Below, in pieces: positions 42,770 to 50,470 of a DNA stretch of 64,000 bases. Source of the DNA: Phenylobacterium sp. (GTDB lineage Bacteria; Pseudomonadota; Alphaproteobacteria; Caulobacterales; Caulobacteraceae); the NCBI RefSeq assembly GCF_004297125.1, contig NZ_SCVD01000019.1, positions 124,001 to 188,000 on the forward strand, written 5' to 3'. Each line of letters starts with the position of its first letter. Within the stretch, counting starts at the first letter, position 1. Made by a program: the position numbers and the translations under genes. The notes beneath the pieces were generated by a model. It ran no database searches. It was not told the DNA's origin and saw only the letters and a list, made by a program, of their open reading frames with translations.

Positions 42770-42816
42770 GATCCGCTTCGCTGCGCGGCCTGACTGGCCG
42801 CCCTCGCGAAGCGATC
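42770..42816. repeat. Palindromic hairpin upstream of the ABC exporter
   Basis: GATC-C-GCTTCGC pairs with GCGAAGCGATC (one bulged C), and inside it GCGGCC pairs with GGCCGC around TGACT. The stem is 47 nt. It may be a REP-like element or a transcript hairpin. Confidence 0.6.
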
Positions 42817-42945
42817 CCGTGCGCCCGTGGCCCTCCGAGCGCTTCCGCTCCGAAGCCCCGCCCAATCCATTCCTGCTTTCCGCGCCGGACCGGCGCGCGC
42901 TCCTGTCAGGAGTCCCGGTCCCGGCGCCCGTACCTGAGACCTGCC

Positions 42946-44736
42946 ATGACCGAACACTACGAGGACGACGAAGAGACCAAGACCAAGCGGGTGCTCTCGA
43001 ACGCCCAGGTGCTGCGCTTCATCGGCGGCTTCTGGCTGCGCCGGCCCGCGCTGTTCTGGGCGGCGGTGGGCCTGATGCTGGTCGCCATCGCCTTCGACCT
43101 TATGCTGCCCTGGGCCGCGGGCCGGCTGGTGGACGTGGTGGCCGCGACGCCGCGCGAGCCGCCTGAGGCCTGGCGCGCCTGGGCCATCTTCGTGGGCGTC
43201 TACCTGGCCTTCTCGCTGGTCCGGAACCTGGCCTTCCGGTTCTGGAACCCGCTGGCCGCCGGCAACATGAAGGAGATGACCGACGAGGGCTTCCAGCGCG
43301 TGCAGGCCTTCTCGGCGGATTGGCACGCCGACCACTTCGCGGGCTCCACCGTGCGCAAGCTGTCGCGCGCCATGTGGGGCTACGACATGGTGTCGGACGC
43401 CGTGGTCCTGTGGTTGGGCCCGGCGCTGGTGGTGCTGCTGGGGCTGTCGGCGACCATGGTGGCGCGCTGGCCGAGCGTGGGCCTGTTCTCCATGGCCGTG
43501 GTGGTGCTCTACATCGCCTCGAACCTGATCCTGACCGTGAAGTACGTGCGGCCGGCGAACCTGAAGTCGGTGGCGCTGGACACCCGGATCGGCGGGGCGC
43601 TGGCCGACTCCATCTCGTCGAACCCCACGGTGAAGGCGTTCGGCGCGGAGCCGCGCGAGGAGGGGCGGATCGGTGGGATCACGGCCACCTGGCGGCGGGC
43701 GACCCTGGTCACCTGGACACGGTTCATCGACGTCTGGCTGATCCAGAACATGCTGCTGGTGGTCCTGCAGGCGGGCCTGACGGGCCTCCTGATACGGCTG
43801 TGGACTCAGGGGCAGGCCAGCGCGGGCGACGTGGCCTTCGCGGTGACCTCGTTCCTGCTGATGAGCGGCTACCTGCGCAACATCGGCGAGAACATCCGCA
43901 TGATGCAGAAGGGCCTGGACGACGTTGAGGACGTGGCCGCCTTCGCGATCTCGGACCCGCAGGTGGCCGACCACGCCGCCGCGCCGGCGTTCCGGGGCGA
44001 ACTCGGCGAGATCGCCTTCGACCGGGTGACTTTCCGCTACAAGTCGGCGGAGGAGCCGCTCTACCAGGACTTCACCTTGATCATCGCCCCCGGCGAGCGG
44101 GTGGCGCTGGTGGGGCCGACGGGCTCCGGCAAGTCGACGTTCGTGAAGTTGCTGCAGCGGCTCTACGACGTGAACGACGGGCGGATCCTGATCGACGGCC
44201 AGGACATCTCGAAGGTGACCCAAGGGTCGCTCAGGCGGGCCATCGCCGTGGTGCCGCAGGACCCGGCTCTGTTCCACCGGACGATCGCCGAGAACATCTC
44301 CTACGCCCGGCCCCAGGCCACGGCGGAGGAGATCGCGCTGGCGGCGCGGCGGGCGCGGGCCCACGACTTCATCGCTCGCCTGCCCAGGGGCTACGAGACC
44401 CTGGTCGGCGAGCGCGGCGTGAAGCTGTCGGGCGGCGAGCGGCAGCGGGTGGCCATCGCCCGGGCGTTTCTCGCGGACGCGCCGATCCTGGTGCTGGACG
44501 AGGCCACCTCGTCGCTGGACGTGGAGACCGAGCGCCAGGTTCAGGCGGCGATGGAGGAGCTGATGGTGGGCCGCACGACCATTGTCATCGCCCACCGCCT
44601 GTCCACCATCCGCGGCGCCGACCGCATCCTGGTCTTCGACCAGGGCCGGATCGTCGAGGAGGGCCGCCACGCCGAGCTGGTGCAGAAGGGCGGGGCCTAT
44701 GCCCGCCTGCACGCGGTGACCGAGGGGGCGGCTTAG
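42946..44736 (+). CDS. ABC exporter, fused permease-ATPase
   Basis: The 596-residue product has six transmembrane helices and an ATPase with Walker A GPTGSGKST, signature LSGGERQRVAIARAFL, Walker B ILVLDEATSSLD and VIAHRLST. It belongs to the same subfamily (ABCB) as the MsbA-like exporter at 14161-15936 but is not part of an envelope operon. The substrate is unknown; it could be a lipid, peptide or drug. The ATG at 42946 opens MTEHYEDDEETKTKR. Confidence 0.92.
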   Translation: MTEHYEDDEETKTKRVLSNAQVLRFIGGFWLRRPALFWAAVGLMLVAIAFDLMLPWAAGRLVDVVAATPREPPEAWRAWAIFVGVYLAFSLVRNLAFRFWNPLAAGNMKEMTDEGFQRVQAFSADWHADHFAGSTVRKLSRAMWGYDMVSDAVVLWLGPALVVLLGLSATMVARWPSVGLFSMAVVVLYIASNLILTVKYVRPANLKSVALDTRIGGALADSISSNPTVKAFGAEPREEGRIGGITATWRRATLVTWTRFIDVWLIQNMLLVVLQAGLTGLLIRLWTQGQASAGDVAFAVTSFLLMSGYLRNIGENIRMMQKGLDDVEDVAAFAISDPQVADHAAAPAFRGELGEIAFDRVTFRYKSAEEPLYQDFTLIIAPGERVALVGPTGSGKSTFVKLLQRLYDVNDGRILIDGQDISKVTQGSLRRAIAVVPQDPALFHRTIAENISYARPQATAEEIALAARRARAHDFIARLPRGYETLVGERGVKLSGGERQRVAIARAFLADAPILVLDEATSSLDVETERQVQAAMEELMVGRTTIVIAHRLSTIRGADRILVFDQGRIVEEGRHAELVQKGGAYARLHAVTEGAA

Positions 44737-44789
44737 GCCGGAACCTTGGCCTTGGGCGGCGGTTCCTCTCTGCGAAGAGGAGCCGCCGC

Positions 44790-44939
44790 ATGACCGAGAA
44801 ACCCACGGAAGCGCCGCACACCGTGCCGGCGGGGATCATGGACGACTGGCTGGGCAACAAGGGCCCGAACGGGGAGCTGATGCACCAGGGCAAGCCGGCC
44901 CTGGTGGTCGACCTGCCGGACGAGGACGAGGAGGAATAG
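44790..44939 (+). CDS. Small acidic protein, 49 residues
   Basis: The ORF encodes MTEKPTEAPHTVPAGIMDDW, then LGNKGPNGELMHQGKPALVV and a DEDEEE tail. A GAAGAGGAG box lies about eight bases upstream. It is 53 bp after the exporter gene and may be in the same transcript. No family is recognised, but the length and the clean ribosome binding site make it a likely real gene. Confidence 0.6.
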   Translation: MTEKPTEAPHTVPAGIMDDWLGNKGPNGELMHQGKPALVVDLPDEDEEE

Positions 44940-44942
44940 GCT

Positions 44943-45084
44943 GCCCCCTCCGTCACGCGGCTCCTCCCCGCACCTCCCCCGCCTTGCGGGGGAGGTGCGG
45001 GGAGGAGCGGGGATGATCGCTCCTCCCCCGTCGCGAAGACGACGGGGGAGGTGGCTCGGCGCGGAGCGGCGAGACGGAGGGGGC
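44943..45084. repeat. Inverted pair of REP-like units (CCTCCCCC family)
   Basis: The outer arms GCCCCCTCCGTC (44943-44954) and GACGGAGGGGGC (45073-45084) enclose two hairpins. The first, at 44961-45007, is a perfect 22-bp stem with a 3-nt loop (CTT). The second pairs CCTCCCCCGTCG (45022-45033) with CGACGGGGGAGG (45040-45051). The pattern is two units facing each other. Confidence 0.88.
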
Positions 45085-45098
45085 GTAGAGCCCCATCG

Positions 45099-45473
45099 TC
45101 AGACTTGCCGATTCGCGCCCTGCCTCTCGAACGCAAGACTGCGAACCCAGTCGGTGACGTCCTCCGGATCCTGCAGCACCGACGACGCGGGGATCCGGAC
45201 GACTTCGATCCCCTGTTCCCTGAGCCAGGCATCCCGTCGCGCGTCCCGCTCGGGGCGGTCGCCGACGTAGTGCATCGCGCCGTCGATCTCGATGCAGAGA
45301 CGGGCGTCGGAACAGTAGAAGTCGAGGACGTAGGGACCGACAGGGTGCTGGCGGCGGAAGGTCGGGCGATCGGGGTCGCGGCGGCGGAGGCGGACCCAAA
45401 GCAGCTTCTCGGGAAGGGAGAGCTCGGATCGTAACCTTCGCGCGCGGTCGTGGGTTTGGGTTGGCGCTCTCAT
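45099..45473 (-). CDS. DUF559 family endonuclease-like protein
   Basis: The 124-residue product has the DUF559 (Vsr-like, PD-(D/E)XK-related) pattern: RARRLRSELSLPEKLLWVRL, FRRQHPVGPYVLDFYC, ARLCIEIDGAMHY and VVRIPASSVL. The DF...EIDG acidic residues match the nuclease metal site. It is small and soluble. It lies exactly between inverted REP-like units (GACGGAGGGGGCG at 45073-45085, CGCCCCCTCCGTC at 45494-45506). Confidence 0.87.
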   Translation of the reverse strand: MRAPTQTHDRARRLRSELSLPEKLLWVRLRRRDPDRPTFRRQHPVGPYVLDFYCSDARLCIEIDGAMHYVGDRPERDARRDAWLREQGIEVVRIPASSVLQDPEDVTDWVRSLAFERQGANRQV

Positions 45474-45492
45474 GGCGTCGTGCGGTCGCTTT

Positions 45493-45560
45493 GCGCCCCC
45501 TCCGTCGCGCGGCTGCGCCGCGCGCCACCTCCCCCGCGCTCTTCGGAGCGGGGGAGGAGC
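45493..45560. repeat. REP-like unit upstream of the DUF559 gene
   Basis: GCGCCCCCTCCGTC, then a GCGCGGC-TGC-GCCGCGC hairpin, then CACCTCCCCCG and CGGGGGAGGAGC (45549-45560). The unit has the same order as those at 44943-45084 and 57739-57891, in the opposite orientation to the one on the other side of the DUF559 gene. Confidence 0.87.
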
Positions 45561-45563
45561 GAG

Positions 45564-46763
45564 CTACAGCGCATCGGCCAGAGCCCCTGACAGATCGCCC
45601 TTCTTCTCGACCCGCACGGTCTCCAAGCCCAGCCATCCGGCCATCCGCTTCAGCTCCTGAGCCAGCTTCACCGGCGTGTCGTCACTGGCCCACGGCTCGG
45701 CGTGGGAGGCTTGGACGATCAGGACGCCGGCCTTGCGGTCGGCCTTGAGGTCGACGCGGGCGGTCAGCGCGTCGCCTTCGAGGAAGGGCAGGACGTAGTA
45801 GCCGTGGGTGCGCTTGTCGGCGGGGGTGTAGATCTCGAGCCGGATCCGCACGCCGAACATCCGCTCGGTGCGTTCCCGGAACCAGATCAGGTTGTCGAAG
45901 GGCGACAGCAGGGCGGTGTGGTCGATCTTCCGCGGGCGGCGGGCCGCCGGGTCGAGGTAGGCCGGCTCGCGCCAGCCCTTGACCTTGATCGGCGCCAGCG
46001 CGCCGGTCTCCACGAGCTCGCCCAGGCGGGCGCGGGTCTCCCCGACGCCCATGCGGAAGTAGTCGCGCAGGTCGCGTTCCGTGGCGACGCCCATGGCCCG
46101 GGCGGCGATCGTCAGGAGCTGGCGCTGGGCCTCGTCACGGGGCGGGGTGGGCGTCTCCCGGACGGTCTTGGGCAGCACCTTGTCCGGCAGGCCATAGACC
46201 CGCTCGAACGTCCCGCGCCGGGTGGCGGTGGTCAGTTCGCCCGCCCAGAACAGGCACTCGACGGCGCGCTTGGCCTCGCTCCAGCCCCACCAGCCGCCCT
46301 GGCCCTTATGGCCCATCTCCAGCTCGGAGGCCGAAATCGGGCCACGCGCGGCGATCTCGTCCAGCACGCGGTCGAGGAACTCGCGCCGCTCGCGCAGGAA
46401 CTTGGCGATGCCCTTCCAGGTGCCGACGCCCGCCTGCGCGTCGTCCATCCTCCAGCGCAACAGGGGCTGGGCGCTGAGCGGCAGCAGCGAGGCCTCGTGC
46501 GCCCAGTACTCGAACAGCGGCCGCTTCTTGCCCCAGGCGATGTCCTCCAGCAGGTCACGCGGATAGGCGCCCAGGCGGGAGAAGGCCGGGAGGTAGTGGG
46601 TGCGCGAGACGACGTTGACCGAGTCGATCTGGATGACGCCCAGCCGCTCGACCAGCTTCACCAGCTGGCGACGCCCGACCGGACCGTCGCGAGAGGCGCC
46701 GAAGCCTTGCGCGGCCAGCGCGATGCGGCGGGCTTCGCCGGCGGTGAGAGTGTCGCGTGTCAT
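45564..46763 (-). CDS. ycaQ: Interstrand crosslink DNA glycosylase (YcaQ family)
   Basis: The 399-residue product is a winged-helix (HTH_42) protein with GVIQIDSVNVVSRTHYL, which contains the catalytic QxD of YcaQ/AlkX, and FEYWAHEASLLPL. It unhooks interstrand crosslinks such as those from nitrogen mustards. A perfect LexA box lies 36 nt ahead of the ATG, suggesting SOS induction. It ends 4 bp from a REP-like unit. The symbol is given by family. Confidence 0.88.
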   Translation of the reverse strand: MTRDTLTAGEARRIALAAQGFGASRDGPVGRRQLVKLVERLGVIQIDSVNVVSRTHYLPAFSRLGAYPRDLLEDIAWGKKRPLFEYWAHEASLLPLSAQPLLRWRMDDAQAGVGTWKGIAKFLRERREFLDRVLDEIAARGPISASELEMGHKGQGGWWGWSEAKRAVECLFWAGELTTATRRGTFERVYGLPDKVLPKTVRETPTPPRDEAQRQLLTIAARAMGVATERDLRDYFRMGVGETRARLGELVETGALAPIKVKGWREPAYLDPAARRPRKIDHTALLSPFDNLIWFRERTERMFGVRIRLEIYTPADKRTHGYYVLPFLEGDALTARVDLKADRKAGVLIVQASHAEPWASDDTPVKLAQELKRMAGWLGLETVRVEKKGDLSGALADAL

Positions 46764-46799
46764 GGTTGTCCCTGAGTCGAAGGGACGAGCCTAACGATG

Positions 46800-46814
46800 G
46801 AACGAACGACGAAC
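46800..46814 (-). promoter_or_regulatory. LexA (SOS) box upstream of ycaQ
   Basis: On the minus strand GTTCGTCGTTCGTTC matches GTTC-N7-GTTC exactly. It lies 36 nt upstream of the ycaQ start codon, where a LexA operator would overlap the promoter. Confidence 0.75.
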
Positions 46815-46919
46815 AATCATGGTGAATCTATGGTTAACGCCGAGGGGGGTGCTCTCGAAAGGCGCGAGAACGCAGACGGAAACTTCCGGTAGAGCCTGCG
46901 GCCCGAGGTCGCAGGACCG

Positions 46920-47675
46920 TCAGCGGGCCAGGCGCCCGTCGGTCAGGGCGGAAATCTCGAACGGGAAAAGCACCTCGGGGTCGGGATCGGGGACCTCGCG
47001 AGCGAGCTTCTTCGGCGTCAGGACATTGACCAGGTGGCTGAGGATCGCGAGGCGCGCCGCCTTCTTGTGGTCGGAGCGGACGCAGATCCACGGGGCCGCG
47101 GGCGTGGATGTCCGCCGCAGCATCTCGTCGCGGGCCTCGGTGTAGGCGTCCCAGCGGGACTGCGCGGCGTCGTCGAGGGGCGACGACTTCAGGATCTTCA
47201 GCGGGTCGGTGTGGCGCTCCTTAAGGCGCTTGGCCTGCTCCGGCTTGGAGACGTCCAGCCACAGCTTGACGATCTTCATGCCGCTTTCCAGCAGCATGGC
47301 CTCGAAGGCCGGGACATCGCGCAGGAAGATCTCCTGCTCCTCGGCGGTCGAGAAGCCCATGACGCGCTCGACGCCGCCGCGGTTGTACCAGGACCGGTTG
47401 AAGATCACCGTCTCGCCGCAGGCCGGCAGGTGGACGACATAGCGCTGGAAGAACCACAGGCTGCGGGCCCGATCGGAGGGCTTCGCCAGGGCCACCACGC
47501 GGGTGTTGCGCACCGACAGGTGCTCGGTCAGCACCCGGATCGCCCCGTCCTTGCCAGCGGCGTCGCGGCCCTCGAAGATGATCAACACCTTCTCTTCGCT
47601 CTCCATGGCGGCCTGCTGCCATCGCACCAGCGCCAGCTGGCGCAGCTCGAGATCGTGGTCGTCGTCCTTGGCCAT
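46920..47675 (-). CDS. ppk2: Polyphosphate kinase 2 family protein
   Basis: The 251-residue product has Walker A FEGRDAAGKDG, Walker B-like FNRSWYNRGGVERVM and the lid region FLRDVPAFEAML. It is a single-domain PPK2, which transfers phosphate between polyphosphate and nucleoside mono- or diphosphates. It may restore nucleotide triphosphates under stress. Cytoplasmic; alone in its transcription unit, convergent to nothing and divergent from rsmE. Confidence 0.93.
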   Translation of the reverse strand: MAKDDDHDLELRQLALVRWQQAAMESEEKVLIIFEGRDAAGKDGAIRVLTEHLSVRNTRVVALAKPSDRARSLWFFQRYVVHLPACGETVIFNRSWYNRGGVERVMGFSTAEEQEIFLRDVPAFEAMLLESGMKIVKLWLDVSKPEQAKRLKERHTDPLKILKSSPLDDAAQSRWDAYTEARDEMLRRTSTPAAPWICVRSDHKKAARLAILSHLVNVLTPKKLAREVPDPDPEVLFPFEISALTDGRLAR

Positions 47676-47721
47676 GCGTCGAACCTATGCCTGATGCGGG
47701 GGTGAGCGCTAGAACGCGCGC

Positions 47722-48435
47722 ATGATCCGCCTGTTCATTCCGCATGACCTGAGCCCCGGCGCCTCGCTCGACCTCGACGAGGGCCAGAGCCGCTACCTGG
47801 CCGCCGTCATGCGCCAGGCGGTTGGCGACGAGGTGGCGGTGTTCAACGGCCGCGACGGGGAGTGGCGGGCGACCGTGGCCAAGGTGGGCAAGAGGGCCGT
47901 GAGCCTGACGGCGCTGTCCCGGACCCGTTCGCAGGAGACCGGCCCGGACCTCGACCTGGTCATCGCCCTGGTGAAGCGGGCGCGGCTGGAGACCATCGTC
48001 GAGAAGGCGGCCGAGCTGGGCGCGCGGCGCGTGCAGCCGGTCGTGACCGAGCGGACCAACGCCGACCACACCCGCGTCGACCGGCTGCAGGCCATCGCCG
48101 TTGAGGCCTCCGAACAGACCGGCCGGCTGGACGTGCCGCAGGTGCTGGAACCGGTGAAGCTGGAGAAGCTGCTGGCGAAATGGGACGTCAGCCGCCAGCT
48201 CCTGTTCTGCGACGAGGCCGGCGACGCGGCGCCGGTGCTGGGCGCAGTGAAGGCCGCCGGGCCGTGGGCGATCCTGATCGGGCCGGAGGGCGGGTTCTCG
48301 TCCAAGGAGCGGGAGACGCTGCGGGCGCTGCCCTACGCCGTGCCCGCCTCGCTGGGCCCGCGCATCCTGCGCGCCGACACGGCGGCCATCAGCGCGCTGA
48401 CGCTGTGGCAGGCCGCGGTGGGAGATTGGACCTAG
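47722..48435 (+). CDS. rsmE: 16S rRNA (uracil1498-N3)-methyltransferase
   Basis: The 237-residue product has an N-terminal PUA-like domain (MIRLFIPHD, GQSRYLAAVMR) and a C-terminal SPOUT knot with AILIGPEGGFSSKE and LGPRILRADTAAISAL. It methylates U1498 of 16S rRNA. The gene commonly precedes gshA in alphaproteobacteria. It shares CTAG with the convergent VOC gene. Confidence 0.95.
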   Translation: MIRLFIPHDLSPGASLDLDEGQSRYLAAVMRQAVGDEVAVFNGRDGEWRATVAKVGKRAVSLTALSRTRSQETGPDLDLVIALVKRARLETIVEKAAELGARRVQPVVTERTNADHTRVDRLQAIAVEASEQTGRLDVPQVLEPVKLEKLLAKWDVSRQLLFCDEAGDAAPVLGAVKAAGPWAILIGPEGGFSSKERETLRALPYAVPASLGPRILRADTAAISALTLWQAAVGDWT

Positions 48436-48854
48436 TCTTCCTCGAAGACGCTGTCCTCGGGCGCATCGGTGGCGCTTTCGAACTCCAGGCGGTAGCCGTC
48501 GGGGTCGTCCAGGCCGGTGACCCACATGCCGTTGCCCACCTCCGGCGTCGAGGCGTCCAGGCCCTTGGCGACGGCGTCGCGCCAGATGGCGATGGCGTCC
48601 TCGCACCTGAAGAAGATGCTGACGCCCTCGCCGACCTTGCCGTCGGGAACCCAGGCGTCCTGGCCCTTGGGGCGGAACTGCTGGAGCGTCAGCGAGGCCC
48701 CGCCCAGCTTCAGCGAAACCCAGCGAAGGACCCCCCGGTCGTCCCAGCGCTTGTCGATCGTGAAACCCAGGCCGTCGACGTAGAAGGCCAGCGAGGTCTT
48801 CATGTCGGCGATGCGGAAGAAGGGCACGGCCTCCTTGACGTTCTCGGCGTCCAT
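48432..48854 (-). CDS. VOC/bleomycin-resistance-like protein
   Basis: The 140-residue product starts MDAENVKEAVPFFRIADM then FYVDGLGF and GVLRWVSLKLGGASLTL; the second half has SIFFRCEDAIAIWRDAV and NGMWVTGLDDPDGYRLEFES. It is a typical VOC fold enzyme or binder. A GGGAGG box is close to the ATG at 48854. Function unknown. It sits between rsmE and gshA, breaking that conserved pair. Confidence 0.87.
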   Translation of the reverse strand: MDAENVKEAVPFFRIADMKTSLAFYVDGLGFTIDKRWDDRGVLRWVSLKLGGASLTLQQFRPKGQDAWVPDGKVGEGVSIFFRCEDAIAIWRDAVAKGLDASTPEVGNGMWVTGLDDPDGYRLEFESATDAPEDSVFEED

Positions 48855-48925
48855 AGGCCCTCCCGGCTGTGCGAACGGGTCCAGCCTACGCTGCGCCCGG
48901 CGCTCATGACACCCCACCCTTGAGC

Positions 48926-48950
48926 TTGACGGAATTGCGCCCACCTATCC
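48926..48950 (+). promoter_or_regulatory. Possible gshA promoter
   Basis: TTGACG at 48926-48931 is followed by CTATCC around 48945-48950, about 70 nt ahead of gshA. This resembles the Caulobacter housekeeping promoter plan (TTGACG, short spacer, GCTA-like -10), but the -10 match is weak. Confidence 0.35.
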
Positions 48951-49019
48951 TGACGGCGTAAAGACGCGACCGCGCGGGACCTCACCCAGCGCGGCGGCGT
49001 CGAGGCCGGGGAGGAATTC

Positions 49020-50375
49020 ATGGCCGAGGTCGCCTGCGACGATCGACCCCTGGTGTTCGAAGATCTGGTTCGCTGGATGGCCGAGGGGGCCAAGCCGGCG
49101 AGCGAGTGGCGCGTCGGCGCCGAGCACGAGAAGTTCGTCTTCCGCCTGGGCGACCATACGCCCGTGCCCTACGAGCCGAACGGCATCCGGGCCCTGCTGG
49201 ACGGCTTGACCCGCTTCGGCTGGAAGCCGGTGATGGAGGGCGAGAACGTGATCGCCCTGGAGCGCGGCCTGGCCAACGTCAGCCTGGAGCCGGGCGGCCA
49301 GTTCGAGCTGTCGGGCGCCCCGCTCGAGACCATGCACGACATCTGCGAGGAGACCGGCCAGCACCTGGAGGAGGTCAAGCAGGTCGCCGACGAGCTGGGC
49401 CTGGGCTTTCTGGGCCTGGGCTTCACGCCGCTGTGGAAGCGCTCCGAGATCCCGGTGATGCCCAAGGGCCGCTACAAGATCATGCGCGAGTACATGCCCA
49501 AGGTGGGCAATCTCGGCCTGGACATGATGTTCCGCACCTGCACGGTGCAGGCCAACCTCGACTTCGGGTCCGAGGCCGACATGGTGGCGAAGTTCCGCAC
49601 CTCGCTCGCCCTGCAGCCGATCGCCACCGCGCTGTTCGCCAATTCGCCGTTCATCGAGGGCAGGCCGTCGGGCTTCGTCTCGGCGCGCGCCAACGTGTGG
49701 ACCGACACCGATCCCGACCGCACCGGCATGCTGGACTTCGTGTTCCAGGACGGTTTCGGGTTCGAGGCGTACGCCCGCTACGCGCTCCAGGTGCCGATGT
49801 ATTTCGTCAAGCGCGGCGACCGCTACATCGACGTGGCCGGGCGTTCGTTCGTCGATTTCATGGACGGCAAGCTGGCGGAGCTCCCGGGCCAGCGGCCGAC
49901 CATCAAGGACTGGGCGGACCACACCACCACCATCTTCCCCGAGGTGCGGCTCAAGAAGTACCTGGAGATGCGCGGCGCCGACGCCGGGCCGTGGAGCCGG
50001 CTCTGTGCGCTGCCGGCGTTGTGGACGGGGATCTTCTACGACGGCCAGGCGCTGGCCGCGGCCTGGGACCTCTGCAAGGACTGGAAGATCGAGGACCACG
50101 AGCGCCTGCGCGCCGACGTGGCCCGCCGTGGGCTGCAGGCCGAGATCGCCGGGCGGAAGGTGCAGGACGTGGCCAAGGACATGGTGGCCATCGCCCGCTC
50201 GGGCCTGAAGAACCGCAACCGGCTCTCGGGCGGAATGGTCGACGAGACCGGCTACCTGGCCGAGCTGGAGCACATCGCCGACACCGGCGTGACGCCGGCC
50301 GAACGGCTGCTGGAGCTCTACGACACCCGCTGGAAGGGCGACGTGAGCCACGTGTTCGAGGATTTCGCTTACTAG
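49020..50375 (+). CDS. gshA: Glutamate-cysteine ligase (plant/proteobacterial GCS2 type)
   Basis: The 451-residue product has the GCS2 signature VGAEHEKFVFRL, NVSLEPGGQFELSGAPLETMH and LGLGFTPLWKRSEIPVMPKGRY. The enzyme joins glutamate and cysteine, the first and limiting step of glutathione synthesis. A GGGGAGGAATT box precedes the ATG. GshB is not in the window. Glutathione users here include the GST at 17424-18053 and ggt. Confidence 0.96.
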   Translation: MAEVACDDRPLVFEDLVRWMAEGAKPASEWRVGAEHEKFVFRLGDHTPVPYEPNGIRALLDGLTRFGWKPVMEGENVIALERGLANVSLEPGGQFELSGAPLETMHDICEETGQHLEEVKQVADELGLGFLGLGFTPLWKRSEIPVMPKGRYKIMREYMPKVGNLGLDMMFRTCTVQANLDFGSEADMVAKFRTSLALQPIATALFANSPFIEGRPSGFVSARANVWTDTDPDRTGMLDFVFQDGFGFEAYARYALQVPMYFVKRGDRYIDVAGRSFVDFMDGKLAELPGQRPTIKDWADHTTTIFPEVRLKKYLEMRGADAGPWSRLCALPALWTGIFYDGQALAAAWDLCKDWKIEDHERLRADVARRGLQAEIAGRKVQDVAKDMVAIARSGLKNRNRLSGGMVDETGYLAELEHIADTGVTPAERLLELYDTRWKGDVSHVFEDFAY

Positions 50376-50470
50376 GAGTGTGACCGGCGCCTGCCCGTCG
50401 GCGCGCGAGGGTGGGTTGTCTCGAAGATTTCAATGTGACCGCCTACGGACGGGACCTCGCGAGGATTGAG

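Larger units (their letters stand above)
42553..42945. other. 393-bp gap between ubiA and the ABC exporter
   Basis: The only gene-free stretch above 300 bases. It holds the divergent promoters, a 21-codon ORF (42697-42762), a hairpin at 42770-42816 and a smaller stem GAGCGCTTCCGCTC nearby at about 42838-42851. No tRNA, riboswitch or longer gene is visible. Confidence 0.8.
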
